Assembly (NCBI GenBank): GCA_029891345.1
Contig: CM057000.1
Span: 137,996,663 to 138,060,662, forward strand
Length of the DNA: 64,000 nucleotides
Origin: Dryococelus australis
Lineage: Eukaryota; Arthropoda; Insecta; Phasmatodea; Phasmatidae
Direction of reading: 5' to 3'
Shown here: piece by piece, positions 32,418 to 45,230 of the stretch
Position numbering within the stretch: position 1 is the first letter of the stretch
How the letters are laid out: each line of letters opens with the position of its first letter
The notes under the pieces: model-generated
Seen by the model: only the letters and a program-made list of their open reading frames with translations
Database searches by the model: none
What the model was told of the DNA's origin: nothing
Translations under genes and position numbers: made by a program

Positions 32418-35255
32418 TAGTAATTATTTTTAGTTCTGATTTGCATAGAAATTTCTCAAAATATATATTTTTATAATAATATTAGCGTTATGTCACTCAA
32501 TTTATGTGATTTTTTAAACTGATCTCTGCTTTTCTTTGAGTATTTTTTTTCCTCCCTATCCTCTTCCAAAATAGAAAAATATTTGAAATTTGTTACTAAT
32601 TTGTTTTATTTATTTTTTGTGACCTTTGCCTAGCAACAGGTTAACCTGAAACTGTCGTTTAACTAATTTAATAAAACAAACATTTTTTTTGTGCTCTGAG
32701 CAGCCTACGAATACACAAATAGTTGTCGTCTGAAACAGAAAAATCATCTTGTATTTTATTATTTATTTTCACAATGCAATTCAATTCATTAAGTGTTACA
32801 GTTCGTGCATTATTTTTACCTGGGATTTTCATTACTTTCTTTCATGTTACATACATATCACTAGTATTTTTTTTAAATAACATCAAGTAATTATTAGCTT
32901 TTTATAGAAGGAAAAATGGCTTACACGATCGAAGGCCTCTCTGTGTTTGCGTGTGCTGGAGTTTGTTTGTTTCGTTGTGTTGATTCTCAAAATCTTTGCC
33001 AAAATGGATACAACGATAAATACTCGGGTCACCTAAATGTTTTAATTTTCGGCCACGTCATGTGTTTATTTTCAACATAGCAGCAATCTAAACATTTTTT
33101 CTACTTTGTTAACATTCAACTGATCTGAACGAAAATTTAGTAGTGTACTGATAGAGCACACTGTAAAAAAATATAACAAGATTCTCAAGTCCTAATTATT
33201 CTGCCATTTCAATACATAGCATTACACGAGTAAATAAAAATTACATCGTGTTTCGGGACCCACTTAAAAACTTCCACCAAATTTGGCACACTGAGTGTTG
33301 TGAGAGTCCATATAATCTTTTACAAATTTAGTACGTCAGATATATCTTTTCGCAAAGGTGGCCTTATAAATATTTTAGGCCAGTATGCCATAGCAACCGA
33401 ATATTTAAAACTTTTTGAACTTAACTCGGTAAGCGGATAGTAAATTTTGCAATTATGAATCCTCATAACTTACATTTTATGCCATTACATAGGCCTATGG
33501 TTTGGCACGTTCCCAAATAACACTTTTTTCATGTTTCGGAAACTAATCAGCTGATACCAGCCATTTTTACCAAACGAGAAGAGCTGTAACCAGCAATCTG
33601 AACTTGCATTATTATAGTACCTTATACAATAGTTTTCGAAATGGCAGTCTTATAAATACTTTACATTAGTGTGCCATATTTAAAGAAAGATTGCACACAT
33701 TTCCACCAGACTCGATATTCTCACATTGCCTATTTCTCGCAGTAAATAATTTTCCCCCGCCTTATTTCGCCGGCAATTTTTTACGGTAGCGTCACATTAA
33801 TTAGTAAATATAAAAAAATTTATCTCAAAGACCACCGTTAAATTCTGCATAAAGTAAGTGCTATGTTGGAGATAATAAACTTACATTTTTTTTCGTGGTA
33901 CACACTCTTATTTCCAAGATGGGGGATTTATCAAAGTTTAGGTTTGCGTAACCTTTTTATAGCGAGACATTTGTGACGTATTATGTTTGACAGTCATATT
34001 GGCAGTGGCCTATGTTTACATAATTACGTGTATGCTTCGGTAACGTGCATATAATTTTACCATGATTATTATTATGGCATCATAAATTGAAACTTTGATT
34101 TGTATAGTGTTATGTGTCACATGCAATTTTAAAATATATTTTCGCAGTTTTGTTATATTTCAGTATTGTTTATGTTCCACTTAAGTAGGCAGCTGTGCGT
34201 CACACCACTAGCTGACAGGTTCTTTTTGAATGTGCTGTGGAGGTAAGTCCTATAGCTTTAAAGTTGTTTTTAATTTGGAATTTTGAGTGAGAATTTGATT
34301 ATTGTGAACTCACCTGGGCGACATTTTGAATGTGATACGTCGGTGAACTGGGCAGCCAGGACCAGAGTTTTGAGTCCATTAAATGTGTGGTATTTTGACT
34401 GCATCGACCCGTGCAATTGTACTCAGTTGATGAATTAGGACTGCCGGAGTGCGCAGGCGTGCGAATGAAGAGTGTCAATGAGTGTTCATTGCATTTAAGT
34501 GATACGGTACATGTCTCAAACTAAATTCTTGTCCGCCGTATGTTCCCGAGGTGAAGCAGAGGCCTATAATCCTGCTAGACTTTTCTTAACTGTCCCACAG
34601 TAACCCTCATTAAAAGATTTTTCTTATCTCTGCGTAAATATCCTCAGCTAAGCCAAGGAAAGGTTTCAACTAATTTTGTGTGATATTTAAGTTGGAATCG
34701 AACTTTGTGAGAGAGCAGGAAAATGGTGAAAAATTTTTCAGCCAGCATATCTCCTATAACACTCTAAGTCGTTTATTCTTTCGTGATTGAATGAACGAAG
34801 TTTTGACTCGGCTAAGTTGTTCGCAGTCCAATCGCCAACGTTCTGCCTTATAGTATCAGATACCTCATTGGCCCAGTGAAATGGGATAGTATCTTCAACA
34901 TGCATGACAGCCAATAAGGAAAGGAAACTGTCTGATATGTGTACAATATGTAGAATCCTATCAAACAGTCCACTGTTCCCACGATAAACCATAATCTCTA
35001 ACTATAGTTTTTGCACTGATAACTAGCTGCCAGCTGCCTGATTTCGTAATACGGATATTATTTTGCTACATGTTGACTGAATCACGTACGCTGTCATTAT
35101 ACGCATTTTTATTATATTCTGATTTTGAAACCACTGATTAAAGAAAATCGTTGGTCATTAAATCCACGCTTCATCATTACGCATTTGTTTCTTGTAGTTT
35201 TGCTGGTAATATTGATATCTTCATATTTAAAGTGTCAGTGTTCTGTTCATTTATG
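32418..35255. other. Long AT-rich intergenic stretch
   Basis: Several T-rich runs; a solitary CACTGTAAAAAAATATAAC word near 33,165 resembles the left end of families D, E and F. No gene, SINE or TIR pair otherwise seen. Frames of up to 85 codons (34,738-34,992, minus) without domain. Confidence 0.35.
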
Positions 35256-35455
35256 TCAAGGGAAATGTCCAATACCCGGCCGGGTCACCGGATTTTCGCA
35301 AGTGGGAATCGTGTCGGACGGGTTTTCTCGGGATCTCCCGTTTCTTTCGCCCCTTTATTCCGGCGCCGCTTCACGTTCACTTCAATCGCCCTCATCGGCT
35401 CTCAAGACGCCGCTGTTAGGAGCCGCCCAAATCTCTTCACTCAGTTTATTCAGCG
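35256..35455 (+). repeat. SINE family 1, head-truncated, plus strand
   Basis: Words GGAATCGTGTCGGACGGG, TTTTCTCGGGATCTCCCG, TTATTCCGGCGCCGC and TCATCGGCTCTCAAGACGCC. The middle CCGCTGGTCGGCG segment is deleted compared with the 20,782 copy. Confidence 0.8.
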
Positions 35456-35690
35456 CACGGAACTTCCAGTTTTCAAAGGTAAATTCATATGCATATGTGT
35501 TTCTCTCTGGGACTAACACACTATTTGTATATTTATTACACGATTGTCTGCAGACGCCATTCGTTATTGCTGCTCTTCACTTAACACAGTATTTCATTTC
35601 AGTAGTACTCCATATGCGGTGCATTTGAATATACGTTCCTCGCGATTTCCTCCCATTATATTTCACACTAAATCTAATTCAACCGAACTT

Positions 35691-35819
35691 GTTACAGTGG
35701 AGAAATTTTAAGGCCATAAATTAACTTTCTCGTAGGTTACAGTGGAGAAATAAGGTCATAAATTAACTTGCTCGTAGGTTACAGTGGAGAAATAAGGCCA
35801 TAAATTAACTTGCTCGTAG
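35691..35819. repeat. 3 x 42-45-bp tandem repeat
   Basis: Unit GTTACAGTGGAGAAATAAGG then TTAACTTGCTCGTAG; the first copy has a 3-bp insertion. AT-rich. Confidence 0.85.
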
Positions 35820-36682
35820 GCTACTTTGCCCGCTATATTGAAAGTTCGCACCACCCGTAATGTAAACATTTTACCATGTCTTAGGAATTACAGTACGAAA
35901 TATTTACTAATTTGGTATACAAATATTACATTTTTACCCGCCTGAATGAACAAATATTAATAGTGGGACTACCATTCTTTTTTTAATTTATTTAACTTAA
36001 CATAGAAATGTAGTAGTTTTAATGTGTGCTATAAAATCACTTATTGGAAATATTTTTAATTCTACCTGCTAGAAGACAGCATCATTTAAAAATTGAATTT
36101 TAATATTATAAATTGTATTTTTATGACAAGTACTGCTACATTTATAAGGCGTGTAATAACAGAGAAGATGAACTAAAATTTGTAAATAAAGATAACATTT
36201 TGTATTATTCCCGGAAATTTAAATGGTCATCTGTAAATATTTTCTGGGTTGCGAAGTTAAATTATATAATTTCGGGGTGCCAAATTTAAAATGAATTGTG
36301 ATTAGAGCTTACACATAGAGATTTTCGCGCCCATAGAAGTTAATTCAGGACAAAATATTTGATTTAAAGTCTTTTATTATTTACTAAGAATTAAGTTCCC
36401 TGAGGTAACTTCAAATGTTTATGCAATCTCACAGAGGGAATGTCTGCATTTTAGTCAACTATTGTTTATACGAACAGTCTTGGATATTTGTCGGTCTTGT
36501 AGCTGTAGATAAAGTTTGTATGTTTAGTCGAGCAACCTAAATATATCGAAGGAAGAGCTTTGCATTTGCTTGGTTCAATATATATCCATTATTTGTTTGT
36601 GTTTTAAAATGAGCATTGCGCTAACTGTATGCAATATATTTCTCCGTAACTGTTACTACGATTAATAGCAACAAGTTCGTCG

Positions 36683-36716
<34 letters not shown>

Positions 36717-38729
36717 AAATAACGATATTTTTTACTTGATTTGTTGCCTTCCAGAGATGTTATGATGTGGCATCCTCGTCTGTACAAATTCAAACCCAAT
36801 TGAAGAATATGAAACTTCATGACAATCCACGTTGCAAGGCGTCTGTCATTCAATTTCAATTTGTGTTAACTAAAGTGGGATAGAGGGTCGCATGTGATTC
36901 GCCTGTTGAACTACAACTCCAGACCACTCACTTGTTGTCGTGAAACGCGGGGCTCATAAAAGCAACATGCGACAGTTCGTGATATCACGCAGGCGAGTTC
37001 TTCATGACGTTAATGAAGCACAGATAGAACATCAAAATCTGTGACATTGGACAGGTAGGAGTAAAGGTTCAATCTGGAGCGCACTGCGCGTTTACGAGGA
37101 ATGTATGCTACAACTGTGAAATAACTTTAGCGTTCTCTGTGTATACAAAATTTGCGGAATTAATAAATAGATATGTAAATATGAACGATATACCAACAAC
37201 TTTTAATTCATCACTAACTTTTAGAAAAAAAAATACACACATGTGTATAGAGAACGCCTTGACATTCGCGCACTTAATCCATAATAGGAATGAAAGTTTC
37301 AGTGAGGTAATTACGTCCTAAGAAATTCTGCTTGAACAGCTTGGATGTACTTCATAATAAAAATACAAACCTTTAATTGCTCTGTATTTCGCACTCGGTG
37401 TATAACATGGTAGTGTAGTTCACGCTGAGAAATATAGAAACTATTAAGACAATTTCAAAATATCTTTAATATAATCTGAAAAAGAAAAAAAAAACTCAAA
37501 TCGCTGACGTGTTATAGATACGCTTAAACAGCTTCATTTACGATCCAACAAACGGATACATTGTTTCAAGTGTGTACCTAACAACGTTAAGCTAACCTTC
37601 CATCTAACGTGTACAGTATTGCACAACTGTACAAGTAAAAATTACGCAGGAAGGAAATGTGTCACCATATTTTTCACTTGCATTTTCATCCATGACTCAC
37701 ACAGCGTATGCCATAGGCATAAATCTGGCTCATGCAGTAAATATCTACAAACATGCGTCGTACAAGCTCCTTCATTACTTCTTTGACTTTATAAATCTTT
37801 CAGTTAAACTTCAAGGTACGTCTTCAAAGTATATAGGCCACTTCAGTTTAGAGGCAAATATAAATTTTTATACATTTCTCAACACCTTAATAATGGGGCA
37901 TCTCATGTGCTCAAAGTATTTAACAGCCACGCGTTTACTAATTTACATTTACCCACAAAAAATTAGGTACTCCAACGATTACCATATGTAATATCAATAG
38001 AGAACATAAATCCGAATATCCCTACTACAGCCGCTAAAACGTGTTATTGCTGGGTTGGTAGACAGCCGTAACACGTTGACTTCGTTACAGACAATAATTA
38101 TTACGTTTTCGTTCTTTATTTAGTATTTGTTAAGAAAAAAAAAAAACCTCGGTATATTTGGTTTGCAGCTCAATTGTTAAATATGTTCAGTGAAGGATAT
38201 ACAATAAAATATTAATAATGTAATTTATTTTCACAATTTATTTAAGTTTTCCCAAACATATTTTATGTTCAATAACACCTAATCTAATTATTGAATATGC
38301 TACTTCAAATACAACCAAACTACAAATCGGCGCAAATTTCTTCACCTTAATCGTAACTTGAACCATACTTTTCACGTTTCCGTAAAATCGTCTTAACTGG
38401 CCGTAAAGTTCAAATTCAATTAAACTTACGTAGGCGGAAATGCATTTCCATACGGCTGTTACAACACAATATGTTCGCGTGTAGAGGGCACTCTGATCGT
38501 AAATGAAAGAGCATCATACTCCTGCGCCGGTCTTCAGCCATTGGACCAAGTAGCTTATCATTGTCCAACAGCATGAAGAGTACACTATGTGTGTATCACA
38601 GAGTTTGACTGCAAAGCCTGGAAGACGACAGCAAGTACCAAGTGAATTTTAGCGCGGTCGTTAAGTGCGCACTCCGAGATGGTGGCTGGACATTACGCAG
38701 AATTACCACTGTCTTGGGGCGAGACGTGT
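35820..38729. other. AT-rich intergenic stretch
   Basis: Holds a 26-bp A run (about 36,688-36,713). Frame 37,659-37,991 (110 codons) without recognisable domain. No element ends found. Confidence 0.35.
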
Positions 38730-39453
38730 CAGTTTACCAACAAATTTTACGGAAAATTTGTTGGTAAAAATTTACTCAGAGTTGTCCGTAAACTCGGTAA
38801 AATTTCGGACACATTGATTTTCAAAAACGGTCTTTCCGTAAAATTCACCGAACCTCTCCATTAATTCTACAGTTAGTTTCCTGTACTTATAGTTTAGATA
38901 GTTTTCAATATCTATTTTATTTTAACTTTCATTATGCGTGTGTTATACTATGTATAAAAGCGATATTTTATTTAGTTAAGATTTTCTTATTCTTAAGCAA
39001 GATTTGAACCCGAGTCAAAAAAGTTGCGACTTCTCGACTCTAACAACCTACCTACAATGCTCACATGGTGAATATGGTATAACTTTTGAATTTATATACT
39101 ATTCACGTAATCAAATTTTTTAGTTTCTGTTAAAGTTAGTGTATTCTAAATGTTGCTTAGTTTTACATACGCCTGTTACTACTTTTTAATGTTTGAAAGA
39201 ACAAGTCCTAGTGACATGGATAATCTTAACTGCCTCAGAAACGATTATTTTCTTGTTACAGTGGCAAAGAAAGCTTCGTGTAGATTGTCCATTGTCCGTG
39301 CCCGAAACCCGAAGTTATAGGAAATAGGGACATTTCCCGTATTTGGTGTTTACGTACTTAACACCGTCTTTCGTCATTTCGGATTGCGTTCCCGTATATT
39401 TACTGTGCATTTTCGTAGAAATGTTCGTATGTGTAGGGACAATTTGTAACAGC
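38730..39453 (-). mobile_element. TIR element family F, copy 2, reverse, with B box
   Basis: Reverse-oriented relative of 13,251-13,954: shared right-end region (TTGGTAAAAATTTACTC), GTTCTCTGT-type middle, the tRNA-like segment whose complement contains GGTTCAAATC, GAAAGCTTCGTGTAGATTGT, and the left end complement (CAATTTGTAACAGCG). About 724 bp. Not coding. The right-end region of this copy forms a 16-bp perfect inverted repeat. Confidence 0.65.
38733..38768. repeat. Perfect 16-bp-arm inverted repeat
   Basis: Arms TTTACCAACAAATTTT and AAAATTTGTTGGTAAA with a 4-base loop ACGG. Lies at the terminal region of F copy 2, absent from F copy 1. Confidence 0.85.
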
Positions 39454-40129
39454 GTGTCAGTGGTCCGTCGATTGGTGAAGAATGTGGAGGTCAGAGAGTA
39501 CCTACCAGTGCCACTTATCTGCGCTAACGAGCGTCTAGGCAGAAGTAAACGTTCGGGGCGCCCTGGCTGGCTGACAGTGGCTCGTGTAATCAGCAGTTTC
39601 TGCACGATCTACAAACAACCATTTATTGCAGGTAGGTACATGTTGTCTTGTTCCTTTGGCATGTTTACTCCTGGAACCTGTTCGCTTTCGTGAATATATC
39701 TGGTAGTTTCCGGAGAGAGAGAGAGAGAGAGAGTGTGTGTGTGTGTGTGTGTTGGCGTGGCGAATGGCGAGCAGCGCTGTCCAGTGATGAAGAGTGATTT
39801 CTCTCTTGGACAAACTGATAGCTGTGTTCGCGTTCGTATACGTGCGGGTGAGCCGAACAGTCCACCCTGTATTGGCATTCGCCATACCGGAACCTCACCA
39901 GTGGTTATAATATTGAGTGGTTGGGGGGCGGGAGGCGTAAGCCACACATTTCTATCGCCGCGGGTATTCATTCAGGGGAGCGTAATGAGTGATTCGAATA
40001 CCAGCGATGTTGTCACAGCTGTCTTCCGGCCGTATTTGACACACTGCAGGAACCAGTATTCCAGCAATATAACTCACGCCTCTACGCCGCTAGTGCAACA
40101 CAGCCTGCTCTACGCAATGTACGCACGGT
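39454..40129. other. Region with GA/GT microsatellite
   Basis: Contains (GA)n then (GT)n at 39,716-39,751 and a somewhat GC-richer part. Long overlapping frames on both strands (to 144 codons) have no recognisable domain and are driven by the microsatellite. Confidence 0.4.
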
Positions 40130-40953
40130 GCACTGGAAAAAAAAAAAAAATTTCCAATTTTTACTGAGATATTGTTTGTAATTTTACAAATGCTTGTCTA
40201 AAATACAACGATTTCTCTTGTAAAATTACCCGTTCGTAAAACTACAATGGCCGTGTTTGTAATAGAGCTCGAGAAACGTTTGCACTTTACTGGCCCGTAT
40301 CCACGAGCTTAAGAAAAATGGCGGACACTAAAAAACTTAAAACCGTATATAGCCCTTAGTGCAAAAACTACGCGTGATGTAAAGTGTAGTTGTGGGCAGA
40401 AATAGACATATTGAAAGTTTGAGTGACGCATAAAAAAACTTTAAAACAACTCAAATAATCATAACAAAAAGACAGTTTAAAAAAACCTGACCGTATTACT
40501 CATTAACTGTTAATGTTTCCTAGCTGCACAGAAATAAATATATTCTTCTCAATCAAATAACTTCCGATATGTTGTGTAGGTAATTGTAACTACATTTAAT
40601 GCAAAAATGAGCTTTTTAGATCACAAGTCATGTTGGTTTTGTGGTTGAGGGTGCAGGGGCGTGGATTCTAATCTTCTTGCTGAAGAATTTTTTTTGTAAA
40701 TTATATATTGAATTATTATTTTTTTCTTCAGTTTTTCTTTGTTATTAATTCATCACATTTATTTCTAGAACAAAAAATGTACACTTCTCAATAATGTAAG
40801 TTGAAATACAAGGCTATGCTGTGATTTGTAATATTAAATTATAAGTTTTGCAGGTTCTACAACATAACTGTATGTAGTATTACAAAGGAGTTTCTTGGCA
40901 ACTGGGTTTCAGAGGGTTTTTTTCTTTTAAAAGTACCAAAAAAAAAATTTAGA
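40130..40953 (+). mobile_element. TIR element family E, copy 1, with tRNA-like module
   Basis: Left end GTGCACTGGAAAAAAAAAA then TTTCCAATTTTTACTGAG; right end AAGTACCAAAAAAAAAATTT. In the middle, 40,630-40,672 reads TGGTTTTGTGGTTGAGGG followed by GTGGATTCTAATC, an A-box/B-box-like pair. Reverse relative at 48,956-49,572 shares AATTTTTACTGAGA, TTGTAATTTTACAA, GCCCGTATCCACGAG and AACCCAGTTGCCAA-type words. No transposase seen. Confidence 0.6.
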
Positions 40954-40957
40954 ACGA

Positions 40958-41185
40958 TTCCCTGGGCCCCTAGATCTACAAACATCAGATGCATCGACCA
41001 TGCGTGGGACGTGATTGGCCGGCGCCTCACATCCAGCCCATCTCCGACAACAGTCATCGCTCAGCTACGCCAACAAGTAGAGCAAAGGTGGGATACCGTG
41101 TCCCAGAGAGACATTCAGCATTTGTACGATAAGTTACATGCCAGAGGTGCTGCATGTATGGCCGTTCGGGTGGCTACACTCTTTA
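40958..41185 (+). pseudogene. Tc1-like transposase C-terminal scrap
   Basis: One plus-strand frame reads CIDHAWDVIGRRL, then PTTVIAQLRQQVEQRWDTV, SQRDIQHLYDKL and ACMAVR. This corresponds to the third catalytic residue block (xIEHxWD; here E is D, giving IDHAWD) through the C-terminus of Tc1-like transposases in arthropods. The upstream catalytic parts are absent, and element E copy 1 ends immediately before, so E probably inserted at or truncated this relic. Confidence 0.7.
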
Positions 41186-41460
41186 TTATAGTGTCTGTTC
41201 TACGTGTTGTATTTACTATTCTGGACATCCCGTGGACTTTATGTTTCGCTCATTCCCACATACCACCTCCTTCTTCTGCACCAACTTTAGGGCAGATACG
41301 AGTATTCATACCGGCGTTGTTAAAAGAATTTCCACTACTGTATTTAATATTAATATACAACCGAAAATTAGCTTCCACTTGAAAACTCGTGTTTTATCAT
41401 CTTCTCATGAACCTCAAACATCGAACAGTGGGGACCATTTACATATTGTTAAAACGGGTA

Positions 41461-41770
41461 TATGCTGTTCACGGTAAAATGAGCACTTTTGAAAGACCTG
41501 CTTAAGATCTACTTGAATGCACGTTGTGTATTCTTCCGCCTTATGTAAAACTAACAGTGCCACGAGCCTCATCGCTTTATTCATGCGTCGGTCAAGTGAA
41601 ACAGTGAAATTATTATAAAAATAAATAGTTTACAAAACTGCTAATTTTTTCACACTGAGACGTGAAAAAAAAAACAGAAAGCTTAAGAAAAAATTTTAAT
41701 TATCATGACTGGTTACCTAACACTTTTTATTCGAAGTTAAGGTATGGAACTACTATCATATTTGAAATGA
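41461..41770 (+). mobile_element. MITE family B, right end missing
   Basis: GCTGTTCACGGTAAAATGAG at left, then AAGATCTACTTGAATGCACG, CCTTATGTAAAACTAACAG and CACTTTTTATTCGAAG. No right TIR found; sequence diverges near 41,770. Confidence 0.75.
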
Positions 41771-42972
41771 CTCTTCTTAGTATGTTTCTAATAAGAATTA
41801 AAATTATCAAACCTATTATTCGAAACCATGTGAACGTAACAGAAAAATGAGCAAAGCTTACATTCATCTATCACACAAGCATAGGTATGCAACACAAACG
41901 CTATATGTGTGCCGGATCGAGCCATATCTCAACTGCTTCATAACGATTGTCCTACTTTCAGTGTTCATGCATCTCTAATTTACATAATTGTATGCGCTGG
42001 ACTCAGCTCTGGACGATACACCACTGTAGCAGTGTCTGGAACCGCAATACTCCTCTGGTGACTGCTGCTGGAATGACCTGCCACTAAAACGGATGTCGCA
42101 CCTCGCCAGCAGGAACTGGTCATCGCACCTCGGCCGCCCACTGGTACCGTGGTCCTGGCGTCGACTCTCATCCCAGCTGTCTCGCTGCGGACTCGTCGTT
42201 GCTGATCGAACCCCGTGGCAGGTTCCTTTCGCTCGTCGTACCTCTCCTGACCGGGGCGAAGGAGGGTGAACTACGTATTCGGATGCTGCGCTCGTTCAGG
42301 CCTGGGTCCTCTGACTACTTGCTGGCAACATCGCCTCTACGTAGTTAACTCCTTAAAATGCATACGCATTATATTGGCAGCTTAATGATGTAGGATTAAA
42401 TATTTCCCTATTCTGGACTGAAGAATTGTAGTTCAGTACAAAGGATTATTTAAATATATGTTTCCCTTCTAATTCAAATTTACGTAGAACATTATACTTA
42501 TGCTGCTTCTGTATTTCGAACATTTTTTTAGAATAACTGAAACTAACGTTCGATTATTTGTTCCTAATAAATTCGCCGTTGTCAATGCCAACCTGGCTTG
42601 TTTATATTTGCCAAAGATAAGTATTTCTAAACATTCAAAATGCAAGGATAAAGTTACAATTAAATATTAAAATACCATCTGCAAAGGCCTTTTCAAAACA
42701 GTTTCCTCGTATACACTTTGCATACTATCATCTGACACACTTGATATCAGAACATAAATTACGGCAATCAAAGATAATACTATTTCCCTACATAAAATAA
42801 AATAAGCTAACACATCCAGGAGTTACAGTATCGATGTAATTTTAATAACAGCTTTATATAAGAAGCTAATTATTAAAACTCGTTGCTAACATTTTTGTTG
42901 ATTCTTAAACGAGTGTTTACATCGATTATACGGGCGGTGGTGTTTATCAAGATTTATTACAAAAGTGTTGGG
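41771..42972. other. Spacer with a GC-rich patch
   Basis: 41,990-42,350 is notably GC-rich (for example CTGACCGGGGCGAAGGAGGG) amid AT-rich flanks. It does not match the local SINEs or MITEs. Could be a piece of a retroelement or an exon; no domain recognised. Confidence 0.35.
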
Positions 42973-43352
42973 AAAAACAATAACAAAAATGTGCTAGTAG
43001 TTTAATACAGGTCAGTGGCTCAAAATGAATTATTGCATCTTACTTTACAAACATACAGAACTCATTAAAAACAATAACAAAAATGTGCTAGTAGTTTAAT
43101 ACAGGTCAGTGGCTCAAAATGAATTATTGCATCTTACTTTACAAACATACAGAACTCATTTAAAACAATAACAAAAATGTGCTAGTAGTTTAATACAGGT
43201 CAGTGGCTCAAGATGAATGATTGCATCTTACTTTACAAACATACAGAACTCATTAAAAACAATAACAAAAATGTGCTAGTAGTTTAATACAGGTCAGTGG
43301 CTCAAAATTAATTATTGCATCTTACTTTACAAACATACAGAACTCATTAAAA
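42973..43352. repeat. 4 x 94-bp tandem repeat
   Basis: Unit includes AACAATAACAAAAATGTGCT, TTAATACAGGTCAGTGGCTC and CTTACTTTACAAACATACAG. Copies start about 93-94 bp apart and are nearly identical, so the array is young or homogenised. Confidence 0.9.
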
Positions 43353-44343
43353 AGTGGTACACACTTTACCATAAATGTTACGAAAGTACGATTTATTTTG
43401 TACACATATACAATAGGAATTCATGTATTTTTAACACTGTAAAATATTTTGTTATAATTGATATAATTTAAAGTAAGGGAACAACTAATCAGTGTTGTCT
43501 TAGTTAAAATGCAAACACATCCCCATTATGAATACTTCAGCAAACACATTTTCTAAAAATTAAATCATCAAACAAGAATATGATTATGATATTACTGGTT
43601 GTGTATGAGAACAAAATTGGTTGCAATGTTAACAAATACTCATGACATTTTTATGCACATCCATTTCAATTATAATAACGATAAGTTTCGTGAATAAAAT
43701 TTATTATTAAAATTGTTTTGTAAGATATTATTTTTTTCTTACAACTAATGTGATTATTATAATGCTCTTTTTTGATTTTTTTCCCCTTCAAAACGGTTTT
43801 TTAAAACATCTAGAAGTGAAATAAGCTTTAATTTTTATAAAAAAATTATATTATTAAAACATTTGTTAAATTACAGGAGTAAATTTTTGCAAAATATTTT
43901 ACAGTGTTACAATATATGTGCATAATTTATCATACACAACATAAATTGTACGTTTCTGGCAATTTCAGTAGTGTGTGTTCAACTTTGAAATTATTTCCGC
44001 ATGTTCTGTCAAGTACATTATTCCTTCATAAGACAATATTCTGTTAACATACTACATGAAATTACTTTATAAATTTGGCTTGTTGAAGTGATGTTATGTA
44101 TTAAATACCGTTTATAAAAGTAGTTTCTTAAAACGTGAAAAATAATTTGCCCTCGTACATAATAATAGCTGTTGCTGAAACTAAAAGTTCCCGTTGCCAA
44201 CCTTTTTTTTCCTCTAACGTAAACTTGAAAACATATGTTACGCTGAATCACTGCTATCATTTGTATTTAATTCATACAGAATCGAATTAATTACGGATGC
44301 CTGAAATTACTGCAGAAAAAGGTGAATTATCCCGTGTCGCCTC
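43353..44343. other. AT-rich spacer
   Basis: No feature seen. Confidence 0.35.
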
Positions 44344-44886
44344 TAGGGCTGTTCGAAATATCGATACATCGATAATTATCGATATGAAAAAGGATTTATC
44401 GAACTATAAGTAACTTTGAAATATATAGGTATATCGATGTTTTGATACTATCGAAATTTTCGGTATTATCGAAATATGGCATTATCGGTCATTTCGGTAT
44501 TATACATATTTCTATATTAAAGTCTATTCGCGGTAAAGTGAGCACTTTTGAAAGCCCCCTCATTTGTAATAATAGCTAATAAATATATTAAATTTTAGCC
44601 TTAGACGTTAACATCTGAGTGCGGTGGAATATACACACTGTGGTAATTACTTCCATGTCAATATTTACTTAGAAAGGTTCTTAAAGGGTAAAAATACCTG
44701 AAAGTAATAAGTAACCACGGCCTCAAAAGTGCTCACTTTAACGTGAACAGCCTATAACGATAATTTCTGTCTCACCAATAATTTCGGTACTATTGATAAT
44801 TTCAGTACTATCGATGTATCTCATAATACCGAGTAACTGTTCGAAAAAATATCGATTTCAAATTTTTGATATCGAACAGCCCTAAT
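44344..44886. mobile_element. hAT-like MITE, interrupted
   Basis: Left end TAGGGCTGTTCGAAATATCG and right end AAATTTTTGATATCGAACAG then CCCTAA are inverted. The interior is full of ATCGATA/TATCGA words, as in many short hAT-derived elements. MITE A sits inside it at 44,520-44,754. Target duplication is not clear. Confidence 0.7.
44520..44754 (+). mobile_element. MITE family A nested in hAT-like MITE
   Basis: GTCTATTCGCGGTAAAGTGA at left, right end GTGCTCACTTTAACGTGAAC then AGCCTA. Interior GCCTTAGACGTTAACATCTG and GCGGTGGAATATACACACT shared with other A copies. Confidence 0.8.
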
Positions 44887-45168
44887 CCCCGCGTGGAGAA
44901 CGGACGTGATTACATATGACGACGTCATGCGGCGCTAGTGTCGAGCGAACTGTTCGGGAGAAGAACGCTTACCCAAAACGATGGTAAAGCATGTTCTGTA
45001 TTGCAGGGGGAGGGGGGGGGTAATGTTTGGGGGGGGGGGGTAATGTTGGAGGGGGGGGGGAAGGGCGTAAACTAATTTTATCCATCACAGGAGAGCAAAT
45101 TAGATATTTCTGCAACATTCAACTCCGGCTCGAACGTGGCGCCACGACGACGTTCGGATTAGGGGAAG

Positions 45169-45173
<5 letters not shown>
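44887..45173. other. Spacer with G-runs
   Basis: 45,006-45,060 holds two or three G runs of 8-10. Some frames in G-rich sequence on plus strand. No gene recognised. Confidence 0.35.

Positions 45174-45230
<57 letters not shown>

Noticed and set aside
39343..40167. Several 77-144-codon frames across the GA/GT microsatellite
   Set aside because: Driven by microsatellite and GC-rich composition; overlapping on both strands.
41980..42350. GC-rich patch as a retroelement LTR or exon
   Set aside because: No paired LTR, no PBS/PPT and no recognisable domain; left as unidentified.
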